64,000 bases of DNA from Fistularia commersonii (GCA_037954325.1 JBBMNZ010000015.1:15357501-15421500); one strand, 5' to 3'; shown: positions 1 to 13,562, counted from the stretch's first letter. The notes: generated by a model not told the origin, from the letters alone. Numbers and translations are program-made.

Positions 1-822
1 CACCTCTCTAGATTTTCCTCTACCTGTTGTCTGCTCTCACTACAGATCACAATGTCATCCGCAAACATCATGGTCCATGGGGATTCCTGTCTAACCTCAT
101 CTGTCAGCCTGTCCAAGAAGGGGCTCAGAGCTGATCCCTGATGGAGTCCCACCTCCACCTTGAACTTCTCTGTTACCCCTACAGCACACCGTACCAGTGT
201 CTCACAGCTAGCATACATGTCCTGCACCAGTCTAACATACTTCTCTGCCACTCCAGACTTCCTCATACAATACCAGAGCTCCTCTCTTGGCACCCTGTCA
301 TATGCTTTTTCTAGGTCTACAAAAACCCAATGCAACTCCCTATGGCCTTCTCTGTACTTTTCTATTAGCATTCTCAACGCAAATACTGCATCTGTAGTAC
401 TCTTCCTAGGCATGAAGCCATACTGCTGTTCACAAATGCTGACTTCTGCTCTCAGTCTAGTTTCCACTACTCTTTCCCATAACTTCATTGTATGGCTCAT
501 CAACTTTATCCCTCTGTAGTTGCCACAATTCTGCACATCCCCTTTATTCTTAAAAATAGGCACCATCACACTTTGTCTCCATTCTTCAGGCATCTTCTCA
601 CTCTCTGAGATCCTGTTGAATAATCGAGTCAGAAAATCTACGGCTGCCTCTCCTAGACACTTCCACACCTCCACAGGTATACCATCAGGACCAACTCCTT
701 TTCCACTCTTCATCCTCTTCAATGCCTTCCTCACTTCACTTTTACTAATTTTTGCTACTTTGTGGTCTACAATAGTCACCTCTTCTACCCTTGCCTCTCT
801 TTCATTTTCCACATTCAATATT
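1..822 (-). pseudogene. LINE reverse transcriptase fragment, open to the window edge
   Basis: Reading the minus strand from 821 down to 3 gives 273 codons without a stop; the first upstream stop complement is at 822-824. Conserved RT blocks appear in order: SGKGVGPDGIPVEVWK, NYRGIKLMSHTMKLWERVV, EQQYGFMPRKSTTDAVF, VFVDLEKAYDRVPREELW (catalytic Asp), GLHQGSALSPFL, and the FADD catalytic pair in MMFADDIVICS. It is a non-LTR retrotransposon polymerase of a family abundant in fish. I think it is RTE-like, but the clade is not certain. The 5' end is truncated near 822, so no endonuclease is present, and the C-terminal part lies off the left edge. Against the copies at 24.1 and 26.4 kb it lacks 15 bases in frame (FAVVM between SPFL and DRLTDE). 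The unbroken frame suggests a young insertion. Confidence 0.88.
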
Positions 823-1094
823 TATGAGAATGTCCAACACAAGCTACATATGGTTTGCGGTGCAGGTGAGATATTCGGTCTTTCCAAGAACTGCAGTTTC
901 GTTTTCAACTTAACGCTCGCCTTATTTCACCTCCGTGTACGTCATCGCCATCTGCTGTGATCCCGCGGATAAAGTGAACATATTGCTGCTATACAATTGA
1001 CTGCCAAAGAGAGCATGAAGTGAAATTCAACTGTGATTTTCACTTAGCGAATACGAAATTTGTAATATCTCAAAAAGTCGAGTGTAAAAAAGAA

Positions 1095-1096
<2 letters not shown>

Positions 1097-1125
<29 letters not shown>
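1097..1125. repeat. (TA)n microsatellite
   Basis: About 14 uninterrupted TA units. Confidence 0.9.
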
Positions 1126-1127
<2 letters not shown>

Positions 1128-1129
1128 TG

Positions 1130-1340
1130 GTGGTTGCCGCTTGGCTCACAGTAAGACGGTCTCCAGCTCGATTCCGACAGAAGCTCTTTCCGTGCGGAGT
1201 CTCCATCTTCTCCAAACGTCTGCGTGGGTTTCTTCCCACAGTCGGAAAGCACTCAGAGGTTCACAGGAGTCGGTGATTTGACCGAGAGCGTGGATGGTTG
1301 TATGAATCCCTGCCTCTCGCCCCGTGACGGCGGGATTCGG
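1130..1340 (+). repeat. Degenerate fish interspersed repeat
   Basis: The order 'cgattcc ... gtgcggagt ... tctgcgtgggtttc ... cccacagtc ... gcctctcgcccc' matches a very common teleost dispersed element with a 'tgcgtgggtttcctcccacagtcc' core. No TIRs or coding sequence are visible. Related pieces occur near 9.9, 15.5, 23.5, 35.5, 42.3 and 44.4 kb. Confidence 0.65.
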
Positions 1341-4059
1341 GTCCCGTGACCCCGAGGGCGGGAAACGCGGTGTAGCTAATGAGCGAGCCGATGAACATTC
1401 CTGTCGGGAAATAAAAGCGGATGTTTATCTCTGTCAGAAAGGTTCGCCGACGTCTCTTTCCACTGATTTGGATCGGGCACATTTCGCCGTGCACAAAATG
1501 CATTCCTGTGCATTTTCACCTCAGAGGGTTTGTACACCTGAATGCTCTTTTCCCGGTTACACCAGCCGTTCAATACGTTAGCTTCGCTTTAAATAAGACA
1601 AAGACAACTGCTGATTTGGTCGATTTCAAAACAACAATATCGTGTATATATATATATATTTTTTTTTTTATAATTATCAAAGAAAGAGAAACACTCCGGT
1701 GGCGCATTCTGCAATTACTTTGGCCTTTATCCGAGATCCAATATTTAATAATCATCCAACAATTTCAGTCTGGATGCCCCCTCCCTTTCAGTTTGATTAC
1801 CCGCCGATTGAGCGTCTTGAGTTCATTACGCCATCCTGCAGACAGGAAAATGTGGGGCGTCAGGAAAATAATATGAGATAAATTGGTACTCAGGAGGGAG
1901 CCGAGCATCCACAAAGCTTCCACGCCGAACACCGATGAGTCTGCGATCACAAAGTTTACCGTAGCAACTCATTCCCATAATCCTCGTGAGTAAAGTCCTG
2001 GTTGTTTGTGCCAATCACAACCCTCATTTATTAATGAGGATTCTCCTCGGAGTGTCTACAGTAACACTGCCAACAGAGCTGAAACGCTCTTCCGACACGG
2101 CACACGGATTAAAATCCATCATCTCACGACCTTGCGTCCTCGTTATCGACGGTAAAGATTCGACCCGGCGACCCTGAATTTCGGACCCGGAGAGAAACTA
2201 TCAATCACGGCTGTAAAATTCAATACCGAATTTCACTTGGCAGAGGGATTCTGATGCAAAAAAAAAAAAAAAAAAAAACCAAAACAAACAGCCAAATGGT
2301 CAATAAATGAAAATAAATGAAAATAAATCAAATAAATGTGTAAATGAATAAACACACACTGAATCAATGATAGTATTCATTGATATTTAACATAATGGTA
2401 ATCACAGAACCGCATACCAGTGCATCACAAGGACTGTCGGCTGAAAAAGTAGCTAAAAATTAACACGCTACATTGGAAATATTTTAAATAAATTTAGTTC
2501 TTTTCTCTCAGCCCAGCTTTGCTTCCTGCAACGGGACTCCTTCCACCATCGTGATCGGATGTCTCTACACCAGCTGGCACAGCTTGCAATGCGCCGCCAC
2601 CATGCTTTGTGGTCCTGGTTCATCAGCCTTAATAGCGGCGGAGTTCATTGTCGCCGCAGCAGATAGCCTATGCCTCGATTTATCACTTTTTTTTTTTTCC
2701 GGAAGTTAGTGCAGCCGTGCCGTGTCGTGTCAAATGCTGTAAAAGCTCGCCACGACATCAGCGCTGCTCGCGCTGCTTGACATTCAGGCTGTTAGCCCCG
2801 TGTCCTGACGTTGAGTCATTGCCAGTTCTCCAAGCCTTTAAAACAACAAATGACCATTGACGACAAATCCAAACAGAATATCAGTCAAACACAAAGAGGA
2901 GCAGAACTGTTTTGGATCTTTGTTTCATTTGTTTATTCTCTGACATTCGATGAAAAGGCTGGTTTCCTTATTTTCTCTGAAGGATTTTTTTTATTTTTTT
3001 TTTATTTTATTAATCATCTCAAAACAAGAACCAGGAACACAAACCTCCCGATTCCCGTTTCTATTCTCACACTAGAGGGATCAAAAACAGAAAAGAAAAT
3101 ATAACAAAAAAATACATGAAAAAAAGAAACCTTTACCATTATGTAGGGAATGTGGAATTAGTTTAATCCTAAAAAAAATATTTATTCAACGCTCATATTT
3201 CTCTTCTCTTTAGATTACTTTGCACATATATTGCTGTCTAATGCTTTTAAAGAGTTCAACAATTAATTAACGATAACATTGAAATTAAACACAAAAACAT
3301 GGCCATTTATAACAGTGTAGTAATTTATTTATTCACTGCTAAATTGTATTTTAGTAAGATTTATTTTTAATTTATCTATATAATTTATTCAATTAATTTG
3401 TCTTAATTTATTTAGATTTTTTTTTCTTTATTAATTTATCTGTTTATAATTTGATCTTTTTTTTTTTTTTTTTGTTTTGTTTTGTTTTTAATTTCATGTA
3501 TGTTCTGTTCAATGTTGATATCCGTCATTCAACCAACAGTGGAAACTCCATCCTTTGTATCCAGATATCCACAAGCATTACCCTTCTGTCATCTTGAACA
3601 AAATAATTATTTCCAAATAAAATAAAAATACTGCCTTGGATAAAAGAAAAAAAAAAAAAAGGAGAAAAACAAAACAAAAAAAAAGAAAAACAAACAAAGT
3701 CCCGCAGAGGTAAACGGCCACGGCCCTTGCAGGTAGAAGATTTTTGATTTATGTGAACCACTGAAACAACTCAGCGATTCGCCCTCGGAAAATAAACCAC
3801 TATCTGTCTTTTATATAACTATACTCCGAGGGGGGAAAAAAAAAAGAACAAAACAAAAACATTATCACTGCAATGCTGCTGTTAGCCATCTCTCTTTCAT
3901 TAGGAAGATAAAGACAGAGGTTATTAATTTTGGGTTCTCGCAGGGTTCCAACTGTTTTCCTACGCTGAGATCAGCAGGTCTATTCACAGTCAATGTCTGC
4001 TCATATCCGCTTAGTCACATGAAAACTCACTTTGCTGCAAAAACTTGCAAAGTGCAATC

Positions 4060-4096
<37 letters not shown>

Positions 4097-5480
4097 GCTG
4101 TTTAACATCTGCTAAAATTCATTCAAACATTTGGATTGTTTTTACAATGGCTTTCAAGGAAATTAAAAAAAACAAAAAAAACACATTATTCACTATCCAG
4201 GGATCTTATTTTGCCTTTTTTTTATTTTATTGTTTGAATGCACTTTGCCATTTGATTTTATTATATCTCATTGCACTTTAATTTAATGAGAATTGTTTCA
4301 TTCAAAACTTATACTTAAAAAGCGACTCTAGGCCTACGGACGCGGCCGATTCTCTGATTTTATTTCCACTGCCTCGAAGACAGCTGTGGTTCAGATGGGC
4401 TGCGATACATTCAAACATTTGGCAGATGAGCTCCGTGGTACGCTACACTATGCTATGCTATGCTACGCTATGTTGTTTTTGTTGTATTTCTTTGATGGAA
4501 TACACCCCTCTGTACTCGTAGGTTGTAATCCGTTATTATTTCAGCCTCGTGGTCACTTTCTTTCCCTCCATCATCCGATCGAGGCAGAAGGCCGCCCAAG
4601 TTAAGCTCCGTTTCTTTGCTTGTTTCGGTAAATCATTTTAAAAGTGCGTTCCAGACCCGAAAAAAATTCTGACTTGACTATTTCAGTTTTCCCATAGGAA
4701 TTAAAATGTAATTCTATTAGAGACATTGCGTATCGGATTCTGACTATATGTTTCACTCATTGGATACAACGCATTATAATCCAAGATTAGACAGATGTTA
4801 GGTATTAAGGTTTGTGATATTGGTTCTTGTTTAATTTTGCAAAAAGTATTAATGCACATATTTATTAATTCATCAAATGAATTTAATCACTTATCAAACA
4901 CCCCCTTCCTGTTCCGCTGCATGACTGGAGCAGATGGAAGCGTCAGGACTTTGGTGTCGTATTTGACAGCCATTACTCAGATGCGTGTCATGGCTCACAT
5001 GGCGCTGACACGCACATTCTGTGGCGCGAGTGACTCCGCTGCCGTGTGAAACATGACTTCTGGCAGATTTTGTTTGATATTTTATACTTTATCAGCCGCA
5101 GATATAACCGTGGGTCAAATTTAGTCCGATAACCAATCATTTGTTGAGGCGATTCCTGTCGAGGAGAGATAAGAAAATAAAGGCGTGATAGCCTTTCTGA
5201 ATAATCGCGCTATTAGTGCTTGATCTAGTAATGTATTGTAACCTACAGGGACGGCAGCGTGGGTGAGCGTCATCGCACCTCCCACTGAAATGGCCCGGGC
5301 TCAGTTGTTGAGATCTGACTTTTCATACTTGTGCTTTTATGTTTGTTTATAATGCAGCCAGTTGCAACGCTCCGATCGCCAAAGAGCGATTAACTTTCTG
5401 TGAAACACACACAGATTGATCTGCACCCCTAAAATACTGATTTCATGACCTCACAACATAATACATAATAAATGAAAGAA
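1341..5480. other. Intronic DNA without recognisable genes
   Basis: AT-rich unique sequence with short A/T tracts (2259-2277 A, 3459-3476 T, 4062-4093 T of about 32) and a short (GCTAT)-like run at 4440-4472. The open frames here are short and low-complexity, and I see no domain, splice pattern or repeat family in them. Confidence 0.6.
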
Positions 5481-5483
5481 TCA

Positions 5484-5634
5484 ATAAAATAAAATAAAAT
5501 AAAATAAAATAAATTTAAACTAAATTCAATTGAATTAAATTAAATTGAATTAAATTAAATTGAATTAAATTAAATTAAATTAAATTAAAAAATGAAATAA
5601 AATAAAAATAAAATAAAAAAAAATAAAATAAAAA
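5484..5634. repeat. AT-rich pentanucleotide satellite (AAATA / AAATT)n
   Basis: About 150 bases of slippage-type repeat. It starts with AAATA units, passes through AAATT/GAATT units and returns to AAATA units. It contains no G/C apart from a few interruptions. Confidence 0.9.
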
Positions 5635-5639
5635 TTATT

Positions 5640-8600
5640 GCTGCTCTACTCTTATGTGACTTAATTTTTTTTTTTTTTTTTTTTCATAAAGACTTTTATC
5701 AAGGAATCATTATCTGGAATATGCAAGTCATTTATGTCAGCCTGCTGCGATGCAAATGGCTCCATCTGACTCGATAAAGTGCTTTCTTTCTCAACGCCCT
5801 TGTGACTTATATCTGAGCACAGTTTTAAGGATTCTTGAAAAGACCCCGCAGTGCGCAGTGAAACGTCAGCGTTGTTCTAAGGAGAGTTCGATTTCGGAGG
5901 AGACCCCGACGTGAAGCGCGCCTCAACGCCACCCCTGACCTGTCAGTCAATAGAGAAGGCAAAGCTGACATGTTTACTTGCACGATGATCAGGACTGGCA
6001 TTCTGGTTCTGCCTTCTCAAGCCATATCTGATATTTTTATTTTTTATTTATACAGGCCGATCCACTGAGATGTGTATCTCCTTTTTGAAGGACACTTGAG
6101 ACAAAGACACACTAGCGAGAAAGACTTAGCAACACCAGCCAGCAGACAGCGAAATAAATACGGCTGTCATGATAATTTGCACTTTCAATTTTTTTTTTTT
6201 GCAAGTATGAGTAAGAAGGATGTCGGTTAAACTTTTAGGTTCTTAGGATGCTTGGAGGAGATGGAGTTCAACCACCACGTGGAGTTTTCTGTCTGTTAAG
6301 AAGGGATGAGTCTCCGCTCAATGACGGATGGGGTCTCTTACTACCATCATCGCATCCTGGAACTTTTCATATCAAGTCAGAATTTCCCCAAAAGGGACAG
6401 TTAAAGACTCACTTTTACACCTGCACAGAATCAGCGCCGTAGATGACGGTGGGACTTTGCGAAGACAAACACCCTACACCGCGCCCCGCGGCGTAGCTCC
6501 AGGTGCTCCTCCCATGAAATTTTCACCGCGCATCTCGGCGACACAGACAGAGTAAATCCTGAAACCCCTTAGCATCACTTTTACTCCCACGCGTTGGTTT
6601 CCACGCAGACGCCTACTCTCATCAGGGTTGCATTTTAAAGCAAAAGCATAGAATGTACTGTTTTTCAGTACTTATTAACATAAACTCCAAAAGGTGACTT
6701 TCAGCGACCATTGTTTGGATGATTTAATGCAGCAAAAACGCAACACTGCGTATTAATATTTTGCCCTATTCCAAAGGATATCCGGCATAAACCGAGCTTA
6801 TTACGGTACAAATATGATCTTAAACTCCAGCCCCGCCTCCTAGTGCTGCTTACATCGCCGTAGCAACAATGCGTTTTTTAGAATATAGCGCGGACGGCGA
6901 TTACTGTGCCGGCCTGAACCGAGGCCTCGGGAGGCCACGGCGGCATCGGCGCCAGCGCACGTGCCACGTTGGACCATCGAATCCCACTTGATTAAAAGGG
7001 CTACGAACCATCTGCCACTGTCTGAAAAGCGTAGAAAGAGATTGATGGTGTTTATCATCTTTCGATGAAACTCCAGCGGTGGCCACCGCGAGCCAGCTTA
7101 TAGCTGGCCTGAGAATCAATAGTCAAGGGAAAGCTGACGAAGGCATGATTTTTGGATGTGTGTGTCTGTGTGTGTTTGCGAGCGTGTGCCGGTAAGACGA
7201 TCAGATATTGAAGCATCTGTTGCAGGACATAACCGCTCCAATTGGGCTACAAACTAACGAATCAGCTTTTCTGAAAATAAACAAGCCACAGTGAGCGGAT
7301 CAATCCACACATGTGGTTTTGGGCAACCCCCACCTCCTGCGGTTCTGACGCTTCCCCGCCCGAAAGACTGGAACGCAACGACCGTTTCCACACAAACCGG
7401 ACTCGGTCAATAGCCGACTCTCCAGGGTTTTCATCCCAAATTATTCCCAAACACTCGCCGCGCTGTTCTCCTCTCATCGGCGAGGCGTTTATCCCCGCCG
7501 AATCTGCACAATTTCATGAAGATAAAGACCTTTAATTTTGCGTGCAGTAAATCATGTTGATTACTTTAAAACCCCGCGTTACCAAGATAAGAGCTACGCT
7601 TCCGTCTCAAAATATACATACCATAAATCTTGTCCTTATCTGTTGCTCTTATCGGTCTTATTTATCAAATCTCCCTTATACTTGCCTTTTATAAACCACT
7701 AATGTTCTAATTAATTAAATTTTCCGAGCAGCTAATGATGTGCAAGGAAGTATTAGAAAGTGACTCGAAACAAAGGACAGGCAAACTCGAGTCTTCATTA
7801 CCGGGCGTCGTTCGCCTCGTCGCCGGCCCTATCTTCAAGCATCTCACATGTTCTAATTAGAAATTGTTTTACAGACATGCCAAATTGTTTTTAATTAAAA
7901 GATTGACTGATACCAAACACATACCACTATAGACTTAATTGACAGTTGTTGATGTTTACTCAAACGGCACCACTCAACTTCATTACGGCCACAATCAGAG
8001 TCAGAAAATCGGGACTCCCATTGAATCACAACTCCGGATGTTTAAGCAAACAGAGCCGAGAGTCGATTAATCGAATCCATCTCCCGATCAATCGCGCCCA
8101 TTTTATTAAAGAAGAAGAAGACGACCCTTTATTTAGTCACATCAAGCTCAATATCATTGAACTTTAACCCATCGCGGATGATGGGGGCGATCTCGGGAAT
8201 TGAAAGGGGTAAGTTTTGTTTCCATGGCGACCGCTCTGTACATAAATGCCAAATCTTCTTTTAAACACTCGGAAACCCAACAATGTTTGCCGTCCCTGAC
8301 CGTAAAAATGTCCCTTTCATGAGTTACGCAACATGTAAATATCCATCTGACAAAATCTGAAGATTTAAGTCCAATGCATTCCTTAAGTCCAATGATCGCC
8401 GACATGTTCCACATTTTCTGAACGACGAGTCATTTTCAAAAAGAAGTGCATCACAGAGAGAATCGTAAGGTTTACTACACTCGCCAACATGTTTCCCTTT
8501 GTACAAACGCTGTCGTGAAAATGTTGCTAATTCAAAATTAAAAAGTGCAGTCACATGGTTATCTCTTAGCATCTAACCCCCCCTGGTGTAAAGTACGCAT

Positions 8601-9690
8601 CAACATACAAAGCAGCTTGATCATCTGTTGGACTCGTTCATGGGAAAAAAAAAAAAGGCTCTTTTTGTTTTAGATGAAACTAGACTTCACATCAAAGTTG
8701 CTGGTAATTTTTTTTTTTTTTTTGAAGCCGCATCGGGCTTTTTTTTCCGGATCCGGAGCCGATTGTGGCGTGCTAAAAACATTTGGATCCCGATGCGCGT
8801 CCCGACAAGTTCGAAAGTCCGGTGGCCGATACGATCCAGGCGGTTGAAGGTCCCGCATGTCACCCCGCACCCCCCCAAACTAATTTTACCAGCGGCATGA
8901 GCGCCGTCAGGATCTCGATTCTATTTGCCGGGCGAATGTGGCGGCCATGCGGAGAAATGAATGCGATGCACTTTGCGAAGAACATCATTGACCCCGCGCT
9001 CCCTCACCGCCATGGATTTTGTGTCCACGGGGGCACAGACAAGGCCTACGTATTGATTCATTAAACACCGCTGGCACCTATTTCGGTCTTTGACGTCAAA
9101 AATCTATTTGTGATTTCTTGGGAAAATGAGATGCTCTCATATAGAAGTCAGCAGTGCTTCATTTTTATTTATATATTATTCTGTGTGATTCGTAGGAAAA
9201 AAAAAAAAAAAAAAAAATCTGCACCTTCCTTTTTTCATTCATTCTTCTGTTGTGTCTTCAGGATGGATTTCCAGGAGCAGAAATAAAGCTCGAAAAAGCG
9301 ATGCGGTGTAATATAAAAGGCATCGCGCGCAGGGGCAAGCTCCAGTAATGGGTCACACCGGTGCGAACAAAATAGGACTGGTCACTTTTAAAGTTCAGCC
9401 CTGTGGCACTTTAGTGAAAAAAAAAAAAAAAAAAAGAATTAAATCTTGCTCGGTTATAGGGCTGTTCTTCAGTTACTGAGAAACTTACTAGGAAACTGCA
9501 AGGTAGCAATGCTTCAAATCTGTACATGTTTCCCAGGTATGTTACAGCGTCACATGCAATGGTTCAATTCTATAGTTGGAAGTGAATAACATGCACGTCC
9601 TTTAGAACAGTCTTTAAAACAATTGGCTTCAGCGCGGTCTGAATAACTTGATCTGAAATTTGGGTGAGGGTTTAAGACCTTAATAATTCA
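5640..9690. other. Intronic DNA without recognisable genes
   Basis: No domain or repeat family recognised. T and A tracts occur near 5667, 8710, 9197 and 9419. The stretch 7680-7920 contains several TAATTA/AATTAA motifs in otherwise non-repetitive DNA, the kind of composition seen in conserved non-coding elements, but conservation cannot be judged from one genome. Confidence 0.5.
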
Positions 9691-9697
9691 TGTATAG

Positions 9698-9905
9698 CAG
9701 ACCCGGGCATTTTATGGCCTGCCAAATTATTTTCTTCAAATATTTTAATGTCAATTTTGAATTAAAGTATTTCAATTAATATTGAATTTAGAAACTCTTT
9801 TTTTTTATTTTTTTATTTTTTTATTTAAAATATTATTCATTATTTTGAAGTACCAAAAAAAATGTGATATTTAAATTGCAATTTTTATTTTGTTCAATTT
9901 ACATG
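9698..9905 (+). mobile_element. hAT-type MITE fragment, left part
   Basis: It starts CAGACCCGGGCATTTTATGG and shares its interior ('tttcaattaatattgaatttagaaactc', then '...aattgcaatttttattttgttcaattta') with the complete element at 21505-22041. The right terminus is missing because another repeat follows at about 9905. Confidence 0.7.
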
Positions 9906-10035
9906 GAGTGTCCATGTTTTTCTCCCACCATCCACAAACACACAGTAGATTCATCGGAGACCCTAAATTGCCCAGATCTGTGAATGAGAGTCAATGCTTT
10001 GCCTCGATATGAGGCCCTGCGAAGGACTGGCTAAT
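9905..10035 (+). repeat. Degenerate fish interspersed repeat
   Basis: Contains 'ctcccacca tccacaaac ... gagaccctaaattgcccag ... gtgaatg ... ctgcgaaggactgg', the recognisable order of the widespread teleost repeat also seen near 1.1, 23.5 and 42.3 kb. Confidence 0.65.
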
Positions 10036-10316
10036 GAACGAACGAATGACTGATTCATGTTCAGCACCAGAACGCTAAATGATGCGCTGAGTTCACTCAT
10101 TACTGCTTTTAAGTTATTTACGTCGCTATGAGTATTAACACAAGCTAAAGAGATGAACAACCTCCGGTCAGAGAAGTAGATCGTCAACATAACTAGAGCA
10201 TAACATGATTATGAATAAAAATTAAAAGCAAGCAGCCAACCATAAGATAATTATATCTTTTTCAGAAACGCCCACATTTATTACGGTATGTGGTATATTA
10301 AAACGTGTTATGGCAA

Positions 10317-10957
10317 CAGAGAGGGCAAATGTACGGCCTGCGGGCTGGTATCGGCCCACCAGGGGAACCAAATTGGCCCGTGGAATAAATTGGGGAAAAA
10401 AAAAAGAATTTGTAAAAATACATAAATATAATGAGCTACTTTTTAAAATAAAAAATACAATACAATACAATACAGCTTCCGGGTAGGTAAATAGCATTTT
10501 TACTTATTGTTATAAATGTGCTTGTTTGAAACCTGCTTTTGCGTCGGCCCCGACACCCCCATCAGTAAGATGTGGTCAAAAAAGAGAAAAGGGGACATCG
10601 ACTGCAGGATTCTCCAAGAAAAACTGACCACTTCTTATTTGTCCATTGAGCTTAATAAGAAACCTGTATGCTCGGCATGGATGCAGCGAGTTTAAAAATA
10701 CAACAAAATGCACGGAGAACTGAGGAGACACAACTGAGGCACAACTGATGTTCATGTATTTTTTTAAAGGAACAGTTCATTACATTGAAATATTTTTTTT
10801 TTTATCATTCAGCTGTTCTCCTTTACAGTAAAACAAAGGAAAAAATTGGGCTTAGCTTTACTTCTAGGTAGTTACGTGATGATTTTACTGGTCCGGCCCC
10901 CTTGACATCAAATTAGGCCGAAGGTGGCGCCCGGACCAAAATGAGTTTGACAGCCTG
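10317..10957 (+). mobile_element. hAT transposon remnant with N-terminal coding piece
   Basis: The left end reads CAGAGAGGGCAAATGTACGG. The right end is the complement of CAGGCTGTCAAACTCATTTT, the CAGGGGTGTCAAACTCATTTT-type terminus of a common vertebrate hAT family. I see no convincing 8-bp target duplication (TATGGCAA against GTCTGGGA), so the insertion is old or one end is displaced. Only the transposase N-terminus remains, so it is non-autonomous. Confidence 0.78.
10570..10695 (+). pseudogene. hAT transposase N-terminus, 41 codons
   Basis: The frame begins MWSKKRKGDIDCR, continues QEKLTTSYLSIEL and ends KKPVCSAWMQRV at a stop. This follows the usual order of hAT transposase N-termini of the type K-K-R-K-x-D-x-E-C-R-x-F, then W-T-x-x-Y, then a C-x2-C zinc ligand pair. 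The second ligand has become Trp (CSAW), so the finger is dead. No later transposase domain is present between the termini. Confidence 0.68.
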
Positions 10958-10959
10958 GT

Positions 10960-13350
10960 CTGGGACACGCTAGCGTACGCTAACAAATCCAAATATTTGA
11001 ACTTGTCCGCCTCCTACGCTGCGTTCCTCACTGTTCCTTTGTTGAGCTCCGTCCACGTCCCATCTCGGATCAATGGCTGTGACACTGTGTGACTTCAGTC
11101 GTGCAGATCAGTGTAGCGGCTAACTGCTCGGTATTGATTCCGGCGTCACTTTTTTTTTTAAACACTTTCATTATATATTTGAATTAGGAATTTAATTGAT
11201 GTGCCAAGGTCAATCAAGCCCCTGGTTTGACTCGTGATCAGCGACTAATGACCGTCCCTTTTGCCATTTGCGGTGGAATATCTGTCGATGCAATTAATGA
11301 ACATAGCAGGTATTTGTATCTACCTGAACTCTATTATCCAATGTACATAATTGCCCTCTAAGCCTCATCCAGAGCATTGAAAATGGCTTCATTCACGCCG
11401 ATATTACACCACGACCAGAATCCTTGATTTCCTGCGATCCATCCGGGGCATCTTGGCCCATTTTTTTAATGTTTTTAACCATTATACCGTCCCTGAAAAT
11501 GCAGAACATATCACTCCATTCACGCCCTGCAGCCGGAAGCACTTCGCATTAGCCACGAAGCTGTGAGGTATCGGTTTCCTGGCGCGAAATAGCACGGCTG
11601 CCAGTTTAAAGGCTATTGTTTGGATGGAAAGCCATTTTATTGGGTACACGACACAACCCACCTTGTGTACTGATTGGAACTGCAATGTTAAAGATTCCTT
11701 TATCTAATGCAAAGCAATAAACAGAGTCACATAGCAAAGCCTGTTATGTATTTGAACATCAAGGTAACCTTGTTTTGCCCCATTTATGCTTCTATAAAAT
11801 GATGTTTACGACAAGAGCAACATAAAGCCGTAATGAAAAAAAAAAAACAAACACCTTGATTGTGCTTTTTCTTTTACTTATTTTCCCCTTTACACCAGTC
11901 AGGTGATTTTCACAGCCTTCTTCCCAATGCTTATGCTATTGAACACAACTTAAGAATGAAAAAGTGCAGGATATAACAAATTGAACGAAATATATTCATT
12001 AGGCAGGGAAGTGCAGGAGGGGAAACTAAAAAAAAAAAACAAATGTGTTTTCATTCCACAAAACAAAGGGGCCGGGTTTGAGCGGAACCCTCAACATTTC
12101 AATATGTCTTCTAGAGCGAAGCAGGCAGGAATAATGAAGGGAAACTGTAACCGTTTCTCTGCCTAAGTGGTAAATCTGTAGACCTTGTTTTCTTTGGCAG
12201 CATCTGTGCCGGCCTGTGCCTGGAACAGTTACACCGGTGCCAGACTGCCTACCTGAGCCCGGGTATGACAGCTACCCCGCTGAAGTGTTGCAGTTCCAAC
12301 ACCTCTTGTACCTGCAATGACATCCATCTTACTTCCAGTTGGCTTATTATTATTACTATTCTGTGCACTGGGAAAGGATATGCATGTCCAGTATTTCACC
12401 AAGGACTTGGCTTGTGCAGGATCTGCCCTTAAATCACTAAAGTAGCGAACAAATGAAAATAAGAGCTGCGTATTGCTGTTCTTATTTCCTCTAAATGATC
12501 TCGGGCAGGATCTGTCAAACTCAATTACAGGAATAATCATAATTTAAAACAAGTCCTGGTTCGAACAGGATCGCGGTTTATTCGGCATTTTAAAACCGAT
12601 TCTGGGAAAATGGGAATTTGAACAGGCTCTATCAAACACAAGCGAATAAAATTAGGTTATTTCGTTTGTCATGAACAGCATCTTCAAGCAAAGAGAGTCT
12701 ATTCCATATACGAGGGTGAAAATGGTGTAAATCTTCAACGTATAGATTGTCTTTAGATGTGAGAGATATCGCATTAAAATCAAAATGAACGCAGGGGGAT
12801 ATTCAGCTTTTCTCCGTCACGCCATTTTGTCCAGGTCAGATAATTGACGTCTTTTCTTGGATGTTGATTACGGGGAAGGTTTCTGAGCCGTGCAACCTCC
12901 CAGGACAGATCGGCCGCCGTTTGTGATTTCGCTCGTCTCCGAACCACCTTCAGTCGAGAGAGCCAGAGAGAAGCCGCTCATACAGGTAAAACCTAGCAAA
13001 CGTGCCGAGCATTTGTGCAGCTTTGGTGCATCGTTGCATCATTTCATCGTCATTGCATCATCGACATCGGTGCGTCATTTCGGGGATGAACCGAGGGAAC
13101 TCGGTTCCAGAGGGTCATCCGTTGCAAACGGATTACTGAGTAGTAATCCATTTGCGCCTCACCTCAGCTACGAGGAGCACCAGGTTTTCAAAATCCTCCC
13201 CTTGTGTGGCTGCTTTTTTTGGCGGGCGGCTAGCTTAAATGTCACTGGAAAGGCGCTGACCCATGCATTCACCACCGCCAACAGGGGAGTGTCATTGTAC
13301 CAGCGGGGGGGGGGAGAATAGTCGGAGACGTTGCAGTGAATGGTCTCAAC
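10960..13350. other. Intronic DNA without recognisable genes
   Basis: Mostly non-repetitive, with short A/T tracts. The 143-codon frame at 12890-13321 has no recognisable domain and looks like chance. Near 13016-13075 there is a short simple region built on GCATCATT/CATCGT words. Confidence 0.5.
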
Positions 13351-13562
13351 TCAAAAAGCGCTTTCATAACCTTGTGGTTTCAAGGCGCTTGACAATAGAT
13401 TGGATTCACCCACTCGTACACACTCACACACCGATGGCGGGGCTGCTATGCAAAGCGCTAACCATTGAGAGAAACCCGGCGGTTCAGTTTATTGTCCAAT
13501 CTAGACGGGAGGAGCCGGGGATCGACTCGCCAGCCTTTCGAGACGACCGCTCGACCAAATGA
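13351..13562 (+). repeat. Teleost 'GCGCTTT' interspersed repeat, copy A
   Basis: Contains 'gcgctttcataacc', then 'tttcaaggcgctt', then 'acacactcacacac...atggcggggctgctatgcaaagcgctaacc', then 'ggaggagccggggatcgactcgcc'. The word order matches a repeat common in fish genomes ('tatagcgcttttcaaagtgctttac' type). A second copy in the same orientation lies at 14321-14547. Confidence 0.75.

Noticed and set aside
160..960. Plus-strand open frames over the left-edge retrotransposon
   Set aside because: They are antisense shadows of the minus-strand reverse transcriptase frame, which carries the real motifs.
12890..13321. 143-codon open frame
   Set aside because: No homology visible and simple CATC/CATT repetition within it; most likely chance.
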